Shown here: one piece after another, positions 1 to 6,710 of the stretch
Numbering within the stretch: position 1 is the stretch's first letter
How the letters are laid out: each line of letters begins with the position of its first letter
Assembly: GCA_947503285.1 (NCBI GenBank)
Contig: CANNDD010000001.1
Span: 496,001-560,000 of the forward strand
DNA from: an uncultured Croceitalea sp.
GTDB lineage: Bacteria; Bacteroidota; Bacteroidia; Flavobacteriales; Flavobacteriaceae
Length of the DNA stretch: 64,000 nt
Reading direction: 5' to 3'
The notes under the pieces: generated by a model
Database searches by the model: none
What the model saw: the letters and a program-made list of their open reading frames with translations, nothing else
Told to the model about the DNA's origin: nothing
Made by a program: the position numbers and the translations under genes

Positions 1-463
1 CCCAACCGAGCGCTATGGAATTGAATGCTACGCCAGAATGGATATTGAGCTTAATGGTGCGACCCATAATGCCAATAAAGCGCTTTAAAGATTCCTTGAC
101 GGTAGCCGTACTGGTTTCAAAATAGGTTATTTCTCGAAATGCCTTAAAGTTCCAAGACAACATCGCTGCCATAAAAAGTATGACTGTTGCCAAGAAAATT
201 CGATTGTCCATCACATCAAAAATAGCCTCATAGAAAGCAAATTTTGTTGGGTTTACAAACGAGCCTATGAGCATCACTATGCAAATGACCAAAGACAGGC
301 TACCCAATGAAAACTTGAAATACATCACTCGTTTTATTTTGGCCAATACCGATTTTGAATCTTTTTTGATGGATTTTTCAACCACAAATCCGTCCATTCG
401 TTCTTTTGAGATGGTGTCATCCACCACCACGTCCCAAACTGATTTTAATTCCAGTAGTTCCAT
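1..463 (-). CDS. Membrane protein downstream of ECF sigma factor (partial, C-terminus outside window)
   Basis: The minus-strand reading frame begins at an ATG at 463, one base after the sigma-factor stop codon, and stays open for 154 codons to the window edge. It starts MELLELKSVWDVVVDD. It has an N-terminal charged stretch of about 45 residues, then hydrophobic segments near residues 50-70 and 90-107. I do not recognise a named domain. Being the last gene in an operon behind an ECF-type sigma factor, with a cytosolic N-terminus followed by membrane spans, it could be an anti-sigma or sensor partner. That role is inferred from position only. Confidence 0.7.
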   Translation of the reverse strand, partial: MELLELKSVWDVVVDDTISKERMDGFVVEKSIKKDSKSVLAKIKRVMYFKFSLGSLSLVICIVMLIGSFVNPTKFAFYEAIFDVMDNRIFLATVILFMAAMLSWNFKAFREITYFETSTATVKESLKRFIGIMGRTIKLNIHSGVAFNSIALGW

Positions 464-464
464 C

Positions 465-965
465 TTAGTTTTTCTTTACTGTTTTTGACAATTTCGTTTT
501 TATACGGTTCATTTTTACGCGAACATAGTTTTGTGTAATCCCTACTATATCCGCTATCTCTTCATTTGATTTTTCTTCCAAATGCAACATCACTATGGCC
601 TTTTCAACTTTGTTCAAACCTGAAATAGCCATATGCATCAATTTTAATTTTTCATCGATAGCCTCAGATTTTTGCTCTACCGAAGCATCTTTAAATTGAT
701 TGGTCTGAAAAAAGAGTTGTTGTTTCTTCTTGGTCTTTCGTAAATCCTGAATGGCCACATTAATGGCCACACGGTACATCCAAGTAGAAAATTTGGAATC
801 CCCTTTAAAGGATGGGTAAGATTTCCAGAGCTGTATCAGTATTTCCTGGAATAGATCTTTCCGATGCTCTTCATTGTCACAGTACATCCTACATACTTTA
901 TGGATGATACCCTGTGATTCTTCTATCCGTTTGGAAAATTCTATTTCAAGTTGTTCGTTGCCCAA
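465..965 (-). CDS. ECF-like RNA polymerase sigma factor
   Basis: This 166-residue protein has the two-domain layout of extracytoplasmic-function sigma factors. Region 2 lies at about residues 15-80, with the typical DLFQEILIQLWKSYPSF and FSTWMYRVAINVA stretches. Region 4 lies at about 108-160, with a helix-turn-helix around EEKSNEEIADIVGITQNYVR. It would direct RNA polymerase to a specific promoter set. It starts 4 bases after the DUF6090 stop and is followed one base later by a membrane-protein gene, so the three are almost certainly co-transcribed. The target genes cannot be read from the window. Confidence 0.93.
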   Translation of the reverse strand: MGNEQLEIEFSKRIEESQGIIHKVCRMYCDNEEHRKDLFQEILIQLWKSYPSFKGDSKFSTWMYRVAINVAIQDLRKTKKKQQLFFQTNQFKDASVEQKSEAIDEKLKLMHMAISGLNKVEKAIVMLHLEEKSNEEIADIVGITQNYVRVKMNRIKTKLSKTVKKN

Positions 966-969
966 TAGA

Positions 970-1707
970 TTATTCGGTTTGTTTGTTCAGTCGTTTTTGC
1001 AAAGCGGTCGTCTCCTCACTCAAGGTTCCATAAAGTCTTTCTTGAAAATCGTACAGTTTTAAACTTTCGGCAAGGGTATTGTTGAGTACCAAAAATTGAT
1101 CTGAGTCTAAATTATTTCGCCAATTTGCAACTGACCGATGTTGTTTGTCGGAATATCCGTTCAAGTGCAATAAATCGGTGTTCTTTTTAAGTTCTAAATC
1201 GTATCGTGCTATGTTCTCGATAGTCTGGGTTTCATAAGTAAAATAACGTTCCTGAAGATTTTTCAATTTAAGGATGGCCTCCTTTATATTTTTTGGAAAC
1301 AAGGAAAGATTACCCGTGGCAATAAGGTCTTCAATGGTGTAAGTACCTGTGTAGAAAGCACTCTTGGATGTGTTGACACTATCCAATCGTTCAAGCAGAA
1401 TCGTTGTTTCCGGATTTTCAATATTATAGTAATCTAAATAGTAATTAATCGATTTTCGCTTTCGCGAAAGCGATTCCTTTGATTTGTTCAGATTGATGAT
1501 GTCTTGTTGCAATTCTTGCGTAAGACTTGTTAGGTAGGCATCTAAAAGAGCATCACGTTTTTTCTGCTCGTTACTATTATTGATGGCAACCGCAATTAGG
1601 ATTCCGATAACGACCAATAAGATTTCGCCTATGGCGTAAAGCAGGTATTTACCTATTCTATTCTTGCCCAAGTGTTGACGCCGTATCTTCTTGAATAACT
1701 GAATCAT
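970..1707 (-). CDS. DUF6090 family membrane protein
   Basis: This 245-residue protein opens with a basic segment and one membrane helix (about residues 22-42, YLLYAIGEILLVVIGILIAV), followed by NNSNEQKK and a long charged helical domain. The opening pattern RRQHLGKNRIGKYLLYAIGE is characteristic of DUF6090 proteins, which are abundant in Flavobacteriia and of unknown function. It is the first gene of the operon with the ECF sigma factor, which hints that it may be part of the signal path feeding that sigma factor. No catalytic motif is visible. Confidence 0.85.
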   Translation of the reverse strand: MIQLFKKIRRQHLGKNRIGKYLLYAIGEILLVVIGILIAVAINNSNEQKKRDALLDAYLTSLTQELQQDIINLNKSKESLSRKRKSINYYLDYYNIENPETTILLERLDSVNTSKSAFYTGTYTIEDLIATGNLSLFPKNIKEAILKLKNLQERYFTYETQTIENIARYDLELKKNTDLLHLNGYSDKQHRSVANWRNNLDSDQFLVLNNTLAESLKLYDFQERLYGTLSEETTALQKRLNKQTE

Positions 1708-1872
1708 AGTATAGGGATTGGTTTAAGTAACCCCTTAATATGTTAAAAAATTCAGTTAATAATTACATTTTTGGTTGAATATTTTTTCATCATTATCTAC
1801 TTTCATAAGTAGTCGTGTTTATGTGTATGTGTCCAAGAAATTTATAGTGAAGCGCTTTCTCCTGAAATGTAG

Positions 1873-1897
1873 TCCTTTGACTGCGCTCAGGACAGGC
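1873..1897. repeat. Degraded copy of the dispersed GACTGCGCTC repeat
   Basis: The sequence TTTGACTGCGCTCAGGAC matches, with small changes, the arm TTTCGACTGCGCTCAAGGAG at 25294-25313 and the weaker copy at 9283-9300. Only one arm of the inverted repeat is clear here. It lies in non-coding DNA. Confidence 0.6.
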
Positions 1898-2028
1898 TTT
1901 TTTTGAAAAATGAAAGGGAATGTTCAGAGAGGATTATGGATTAAATGGTACTCTAAAATAAAGATTAGCAATCCATCTTATTAATATAAAATCTCACAAA
2001 TATCAATTAAGTTCTTGAAAATATCGAA

Positions 2029-2049
2029 ATGTTGTACCTATGTTGTACC
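2029..2049. repeat. Tandem repeat, two copies of ATGTTGTACC
   Basis: Two exact 10-base copies start at 2029 and 2040 (period 11) just beyond the tRNA-Leu terminator. Function unknown. It could be the scar or recognition site of an element that once inserted at the tRNA gene. Confidence 0.6.
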
Positions 2050-2050
2050 C

Positions 2051-2083
2051 AAACAAAAAAAGCTTCCTGTTTCCAGGAAGCTT
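2051..2083 (-). terminator. Rho-independent terminator of tRNA-Leu
   Basis: A perfect 10-bp stem (AAGCTTCCTG at 2060-2069 with CAGGAAGCTT at 2074-2083) with a 4-base loop is followed, on the minus strand, by a T-run (complement of 2051-2060). It lies 8 bases past the 3' end of the tRNA, so it most likely ends the tRNA transcript. Confidence 0.85.
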
Positions 2084-2091
2084 TTCTTTCG

Positions 2092-2173
2092 TGCGGGCGG
2101 AGAGACTCGAACTCTCACACCTTGCGGCACTAGATCCTAAGTCTAGCGTGTCTACCAATTCCACCACGCCCGC
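2092..2173 (-). tRNA. tRNA-Leu (anticodon TAG)
   Basis: The minus strand folds as a class II tRNA of 82 nt. The acceptor stem pairs GCGGGCG with CGCCCGC and is followed by discriminator A. The D-arm contains GGTAGACAC. The anticodon stem pairs CTAGA with TCTAG around the loop CTTAGGA (anticodon TAG). There is a long variable arm and the T-arm sequence GAGTTCGAGTCTC. CCA is not encoded. It decodes the leucine codon CUA. Confidence 0.97.
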
Positions 2174-2207
2174 TTTTCCAATATTTTAAGAACTTTTATT
2201 TGGGTTA

Positions 2208-2259
2208 ATCCTAAGTCGCGCGCGCCTACCTCCCAACGCTTCGGGACCACCACGCCCGC
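2208..2259 (-). pseudogene. tRNA-Leu 5'-half remnant with a 16-base insertion
   Basis: The minus strand from 2259 repeats the start of the neighbouring tRNA-Leu: GCGGGCGTGGTGG is identical. A 16-base hairpin-like segment (TCCCGAAGCGTTGGGA, 2231-2246) then replaces AATT. Next come GGTAG, a diverged stretch, and GACTTAGGAT from the anticodon arm. No 3' half follows. It sits 34 bases upstream of the intact tRNA, in the same orientation, and cannot form a tRNA. Confidence 0.8.
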
Positions 2260-2402
2260 ATAGGCCAAATAATTATTGGGATGCAAATATAATTCAATTT
2301 CTGTATTGTGAAATAGCAAAATTGAATATTTCGATTTACATACTGATAATTTCCATTTCTTACCACACGTTTCGTAATTTTAAGCCACTTTTAAAATATA
2401 CC

Positions 2403-3791
2403 ATGGATACCATCAAAAACTATATCCCAGAGAATAAAGAGCGTTTTTTGAATGAACTTATCGAATTGCTGAGATTGCCCTCAATAAGTGCAGATCCCGC
2501 TTATGCCAAAGATATAATTCGAACTGCGGAGTTGGTAGAAAAGGCATTGCAGGAGGCTGGTTGTGACACTACCGAAATCTGCGAAACAAAGGGATATCCC
2601 GTGGTGTACGGCGAAAAGATAATCGACCCTAAACTTCCCACCATTTTGGTTTACGGGCATTATGATGTGCAACCCCCCGACCCGATGGATTTGTGGACCT
2701 CACCCCCTTTTGAACCAGTCATCAAAAAAACGGACTTGCATCCCGAAGGGGCAATTTTTGCCCGTGGTGCCTGTGATGATAAAGGGCAAATGTACATGCA
2801 CGTCAAAGCTGCGGAGTTTATGATCAAAAACAATACACTGCCCTGTAATGTCAAATTCATGATCGAAGGCGAAGAAGAGGTGGGCAGTGATAGCTTGGCC
2901 GATTTTCTAGAGGACAACAAAGAAAAGTTGGCCAATGACATCATCCTTATTTCTGATACTGGCATGATTGCTAATGATGTTCCTTCCATTACTACCGGCC
3001 TTCGCGGTTTGAGTTATGTTGAAGTAGAGGTCACCGGCCCTAATAGGGACCTGCATTCCGGTATTTATGGTGGTGCCGTGCCCAACCCGATTAATGTACT
3101 CAGCAAAATGATTGCATCGTTGCATGACGAGAACAACCATATTACCATTCCTGATTTTTATGATAAGGTCGAAGTTGTTTCTGAGGCCGAACGTGCCGAA
3201 ATGGCCAAAGCTCCTTTTAATTTGGAAGAGTACAAAGCGGCATTGGATATTGGCGATGTCCAAGGTGAAAAAGGATATAGTACATCAGAACGGTACTCCA
3301 TTCGCCCCACCTTGGATGTCAACGGAATTTGGGGTGGTTATACCGGTGAAGGGGCGAAAACCGTAATCGCCAGCAAGGCCTATGCCAAAATCTCGATGCG
3401 TTTGGTACCCCATCAGGATCCCGATGAAATAACCGAGTTGTTCACCAAGCATTTTGAGGCCATTGCACCTAAAAGTGTAAAAGTGAAGGTAACCCCGCAT
3501 CACGGTGGACTGCCTTATGTGACCAACATAGAGAGTACCGGTTATAAAGCAGCGGCCAAAGCATATGAGACTACGTTTGGCAAAACACCCATACCTGAAC
3601 GCACTGGGGGGAGCATTCCGATCGTTGCCTTATTCGAACAGGTCTTGGGCAGCAAAACCATTCTAATGGGGTTCGGACTGGATAGTGATGCCATACACTC
3701 CCCTAACGAACATTTTGGGGTTTGGAATTACTTAAAAGGTATTGAGACCATTCCGTATTTCTATAAATATTTTACTGAGATGAGCTCTTAG
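2403..3791 (+). CDS. M20 family metallodipeptidase
   Basis: This protein of about 462 residues is counted from the ATG at 2403 (MDTIKNYIPE). The frame extends upstream to 2322, but those residues are an unlikely hydrophobic stretch. It matches cytosolic M20 dipeptidases: the zinc motif YGHYDVQPP near residues 84-92 (H86, D88), a bridging aspartate in RGACDDKGQ near 121-129, the catalytic glutamate pair in EGEEEVGS near 155-162, an inserted dimerisation domain, and a late metal histidine in DAIHSPNE. It should hydrolyse dipeptides or short peptides. It stands alone, divergent from the tRNA-Leu gene. Confidence 0.92.
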   Translation: MDTIKNYIPENKERFLNELIELLRLPSISADPAYAKDIIRTAELVEKALQEAGCDTTEICETKGYPVVYGEKIIDPKLPTILVYGHYDVQPPDPMDLWTSPPFEPVIKKTDLHPEGAIFARGACDDKGQMYMHVKAAEFMIKNNTLPCNVKFMIEGEEEVGSDSLADFLEDNKEKLANDIILISDTGMIANDVPSITTGLRGLSYVEVEVTGPNRDLHSGIYGGAVPNPINVLSKMIASLHDENNHITIPDFYDKVEVVSEAERAEMAKAPFNLEEYKAALDIGDVQGEKGYSTSERYSIRPTLDVNGIWGGYTGEGAKTVIASKAYAKISMRLVPHQDPDEITELFTKHFEAIAPKSVKVKVTPHHGGLPYVTNIESTGYKAAAKAYETTFGKTPIPERTGGSIPIVALFEQVLGSKTILMGFGLDSDAIHSPNEHFGVWNYLKGIETIPYFYKYFTEMSS

Positions 3792-3916
3792 GGGATATGA
3801 GGGAAACGCTTTAAAAAATGGCTTTATCATGTTGTATGTTCATTGTTTTGTATTCATTTTAATGATACTTCAATTTTTAGTAGCGGCAACAAACTTCACC
3901 ATATTTTTACGAAGCC

Positions 3917-4507
3917 CTATTCGTTAAAAAGAATGTGACCACAGTGCAGGGAATCAATCTGCGGTGGCATGCTATAAAAAAGGTCTTGACCCTTTAAGAC
4001 AAGTTCAGCTCGGTTACCGCCCCTATCATTCCATTCGCCGGCCTTGGTCTGATAAAATATGGCCACAACATTGAAAATCGAATCTTCATTAGCAGCTAAC
4101 GTCCTTTCAAAAGAAGTCGCTTGATCAAATGACGTCAGTGCTGTTACGCCATAGTTTAATGAATTTCGCTTGTCAAGATTCATGGTATCCGGAAGCACAA
4201 ATAATTTCATGAAAGAATCGGGGGAATTGGGAATTGCAATGGAATCGGCAGAAAAATTGATTTTCAGTTCTAATGGATTGCCGGTTTCATTAATAACTCG
4301 GGTAAAGAATATTAAGTTACTGACATTAAAATATTTTTTTATTGGTCCCGAGTATGGCCCACCCTTTGGGAAGCTGTTCCGTATGACAACCCCATTGCTC
4401 GTCGTCTCGCTGTATATCCCTTGTGCCTTAACAAAAGAGCAAATGGATAAAAAGAATACTATGGTTAGGGTACATCTCATAATTTCTGTGTTTTGCCCGC
4501 TTTTCAT
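3917..4507 (-). CDS. Secreted hypothetical protein
   Basis: This 196-residue protein has an N-terminal signal peptide (MRCTLTIVFFLSICSFVKAQ). The ATG at 4480 immediately precedes this signal and is a strong alternative to the one at 4507. The mature part is mostly beta-type with no motif I recognise, and ends MPPQIDSLHCGHILFNE. It probably goes to the periplasm or beyond. It lies just downstream of the YceI gene on the same strand with a 54-base gap, so they may be co-transcribed. Confidence 0.7.
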   Translation of the reverse strand: MKSGQNTEIMRCTLTIVFFLSICSFVKAQGIYSETTSNGVVIRNSFPKGGPYSGPIKKYFNVSNLIFFTRVINETGNPLELKINFSADSIAIPNSPDSFMKLFVLPDTMNLDKRNSLNYGVTALTSFDQATSFERTLAANEDSIFNVVAIFYQTKAGEWNDRGGNRAELVLKGQDLFYSMPPQIDSLHCGHILFNE

Positions 4508-4561
4508 AATCTCAAAAATATAGGGTAAGCAAACCTTTTTAAAGTCACTACATACCTTTCT

Positions 4562-5146
4562 TTAATTACTTTTTGTAATTACAACAACCTCAAACTCAAT
4601 CGCATCAGAAATGGTTTCATCTTTTAAACTTTTTAGTAAACTTTTAGATTGATAATTTACGTTCCATCTTGTTCTGTCAATGATAAACTTTGCCGTCATC
4701 ACTGTGCTATTGTTCTGATGCCGTAATGTGGCCTCGTATACTATTGGTTTGGTTACGTTCTTGATGGTAAGATTCGCATCAATGCGTAAATTCAGACTAT
4801 CAGAATAGGTTACGTTGGTCATTTCCAACCTAGCAATAGGGTATTTTTCAACATGGAAAAAATCTTCATTCTTAAGGTGCCATACCAACCCCTTATTGTA
4901 CTCTCCATCCGTATTTAAAATAGAATTCATATCAATTTCAAACCGCCCCCCTGATAAAGAATCGGCATCTTTAATGAGTACCCCATTCTTAAACTTAACG
5001 GTGCCATAGTGTTCGTTAAAACTAAAAAGGTTGGAACCTGCCCACTTTATAAGACTTTTACTGGTATCAATTTGAATTTGGTTTTGTGCTTTTACGATCG
5101 TTATGGCATAAAGACCGATAAAGATTAAGAGTATATTGTTTTTCAT
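4562..5146 (-). CDS. YceI family periplasmic lipid-binding-like protein
   Basis: This 194-residue protein has a signal peptide (MKNNILLIFIGLYAITIVKA). It has the YceI features: an N-terminal DTSKSLIKWAGSN strand, HLKNEDFFHVEKYPIA near residues 90-105, and a C-terminal FIIDRTRWNVNYQS followed by ISDAIEFEVVV. YceI proteins are lipocalin-like barrels that bind isoprenoid-type lipids, often in stress responses. The gene is divergent from a membrane-anchored winged-helix regulator across 116 bases, which suggests control by that neighbour. That link is inference. Confidence 0.9.
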   Translation of the reverse strand: MKNNILLIFIGLYAITIVKAQNQIQIDTSKSLIKWAGSNLFSFNEHYGTVKFKNGVLIKDADSLSGGRFEIDMNSILNTDGEYNKGLVWHLKNEDFFHVEKYPIARLEMTNVTYSDSLNLRIDANLTIKNVTKPIVYEATLRHQNNSTVMTAKFIIDRTRWNVNYQSKSLLKSLKDETISDAIEFEVVVITKSN

Positions 5147-5262
5147 AATGACATTTAATTTCTTTCAAAACTATTCGAGTACCCTGTCACCCATGTCAAA
5201 AAAGTGCAAAACAAATGTCAAAAGTTGTTACTCTTTGATTAATTGAATATGATTGCAATGGT

Positions 5263-6126
5263 ATGATGAAACCGAAAATAGTAGTTCTAAGTTTTTTACC
5301 GGTCTTAGCTTTTTTTGCACTGTTCGTTTTCGAAGGTTCGCCCAAGAACCAAAATTTTCCTGAACGGGTGAAAATTGCCTTAAGGGATGCCGGTAATCGC
5401 TTACTGCTTGCAGACAATGATTCCACTTCATTGATATTGCCAGTAATCGCTTTGGATAAAAGCACTTTTGAACTATCTTTTGAAAATAGTTTGGCCATCT
5501 TACCAGATAGCTTGGTTGGCATAATCGACGATGCTCTTAAAGCTTCGAGCATACCGAGCACCTATATTGTTGAAGTTATGGAAACCAAAAGCGGAGAGAC
5601 CGCTTATAGTTTTGAAAGCAAAAAAAATAAATGGGAGAACATCGTTCCCTGTATTGGTCGACACCTACCCACCAATGAGTATAAAATAAAAATCATTTTC
5701 ACCCATGCGCAATCAACCCTAGAATTAAAGCGGAATACACTGCTTTCACTCGTTGCCCTAGGATTCTTAGGATTAGGACTGGCCTATTGGAAAAAAGGGA
5801 AATCAAGTGTTTACATAAAGGAGGATACGCAATTTTCAAAAATAGGGGATTATCGATTTTATAAAGATCAGAACAAACTCATAAAGGGCAATACGACTAT
5901 TGTATTTACTGCAAAAGAATGCGAATTATTTTCCATATTTGCAGAAGGGCCCAATCAAATAATTAAGCGTGATCTTCTTATCAAAAAGGTCTGGGAAGAT
6001 CATGGAATAGTCGTCGGCCGAAGTCTGGACACCTTTATTTCAAGAATAAGAAAAAAGTTTGCGGGTGACGATTCCATAAACATTGTTACGGTGCACGGAG
6101 TAGGGTACAAACTTGAGACTCCATAA
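5263..6126 (+). CDS. Membrane-anchored one-component regulator with C-terminal winged helix
   Basis: This 287-residue protein has a membrane helix at about residues 5-24, a periplasmic domain of about 140 residues, a second membrane helix near 165-182 (LLSLVALGFLGLGLAYW), and an OmpR/PhoB-type DNA-binding domain in the last 100 residues (FTAKECELFSIFAEGPN, VWEDHGIVVGRSLDTFISRIRKK, VHGVGYKLE). It lacks receiver and kinase domains, so it would sense outside the membrane and bind DNA directly. The layout is ToxR-like in logic but inverted in domain order. It is divergent from the YceI gene and may regulate it. Confidence 0.85.
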   Translation: MMKPKIVVLSFLPVLAFFALFVFEGSPKNQNFPERVKIALRDAGNRLLLADNDSTSLILPVIALDKSTFELSFENSLAILPDSLVGIIDDALKASSIPSTYIVEVMETKSGETAYSFESKKNKWENIVPCIGRHLPTNEYKIKIIFTHAQSTLELKRNTLLSLVALGFLGLGLAYWKKGKSSVYIKEDTQFSKIGDYRFYKDQNKLIKGNTTIVFTAKECELFSIFAEGPNQIIKRDLLIKKVWEDHGIVVGRSLDTFISRIRKKFAGDDSINIVTVHGVGYKLETP

Positions 6127-6243
6127 GTATTTGCACGATTAAGAAAATAAAATCTAGTTGCAGTATCGCTGTAAGGGTTTAATCCTGAGCTAAAAAATCG
6201 AAAAAGTTCACCCTAAAAATAAAAACTACGGCAATTTTTAATC

Positions 6244-6257
6244 TCTACATTTGTAGA
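6244..6257 (+). promoter_or_regulatory. BlaI-type operator 1 overlapping a -7 box
   Basis: A perfect palindrome, TCTACA-TT-TGTAGA. It contains TACATTTG (6246-6253), an exact match to the Bacteroidota -7 consensus TAnnTTTG, upstream of the BlaI-like gene at 6322. The TACA/TGTA core resembles known BlaI/MecI operators. Confidence 0.75.
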
Positions 6258-6271
6258 ATTAAAATATTTAT

Positions 6272-6285
6272 TCTATGTTTGTAGA
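6272..6285 (+). promoter_or_regulatory. BlaI-type operator 2 overlapping a second -7 box
   Basis: An imperfect palindrome, TCTATG-TT-TGTAGA, centred 28 bases from operator 1. It contains TATGTTTG (6274-6281), again fitting TAnnTTTG. It lies 37 bases before the regulator start codon. Repressor binding at both sites would block either promoter. Confidence 0.7.
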
Positions 6286-6321
6286 ACAATCCCGAACCCT
6301 CGGGGACTAATATTGTAGCAT

Positions 6322-6708
6322 ATGCAACTCTCGAAATCAGAAGAAGAACTCATGAATATTTTGTGGAAGCTGAAAAAAGCCTTCATGAAAGATTTGTTGG
6401 ATGGATATAAAAATCCCAAACCAGCTACAACAACCGTAGCGACTTTGTTAAAGCGAATGACCGATAAAGGGTTTGTGGCTTATAAAAGTTTTGGTCGCTC
6501 ACGTGAGTATTATCCTTTGGTCAAAAAAAAGGATTACTTCTCGAAACACGTTAACGGACTCATCAAGAACTTCTTTAATGACAGTGCAAGTCAATTTGCT
6601 TCTTTCTTTACCCAAGAAACCAATTTGAACAAGGCTGAACTTGAAGCACTTAAAAAATTAATTGATAAGGAAATCGAAAATCTGCCTGATGGCAAGGAAG
6701 GGAAATAA
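6322..6708 (+). CDS. BlaI/MecI/CopY family transcriptional repressor (copy 1)
   Basis: This 128-residue protein has an N-terminal winged helix (LSKSEEELMNILWKLKKAFM, recognition region PATTTVATLLKRMTDKG, wing SREYYPLVKKKDY) and a C-terminal helical dimerisation part. Proteins of this family repress their own operon until a BlaR1-like membrane protease triggers their cleavage. Two palindromic operators lie directly upstream (6244-6285). The BlaR1-like gene begins 2 bases after its stop codon. Its recognition helix differs from that of the second copy near 49.1-49.4 kb, fitting the different operators. Confidence 0.92.
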   Translation: MQLSKSEEELMNILWKLKKAFMKDLLDGYKNPKPATTTVATLLKRMTDKGFVAYKSFGRSREYYPLVKKKDYFSKHVNGLIKNFFNDSASQFASFFTQETNLNKAELEALKKLIDKEIENLPDGKEGK

Positions 6709-6710
6709 CC

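Larger units (their letters stand above)
1708..2050. other. Intergenic stretch without a recognisable gene
   Basis: About 340 bases between the DUF6090 gene and the tRNA terminator. I see no convincing ORF or RNA. It should hold the promoter of the DUF6090-sigma operon near 1730-1800. It also holds a short degraded dispersed repeat (1873-1897) and a tandem repeat (2029-2049), both listed separately. Confidence 0.6.

Noticed and set aside
2322-2402. N-terminal extension of the M20 peptidase frame
   Set aside because: The extra 27 residues are hydrophobic, unlike cytosolic M20 dipeptidases, and the ATG at 2403 begins the conserved sequence.
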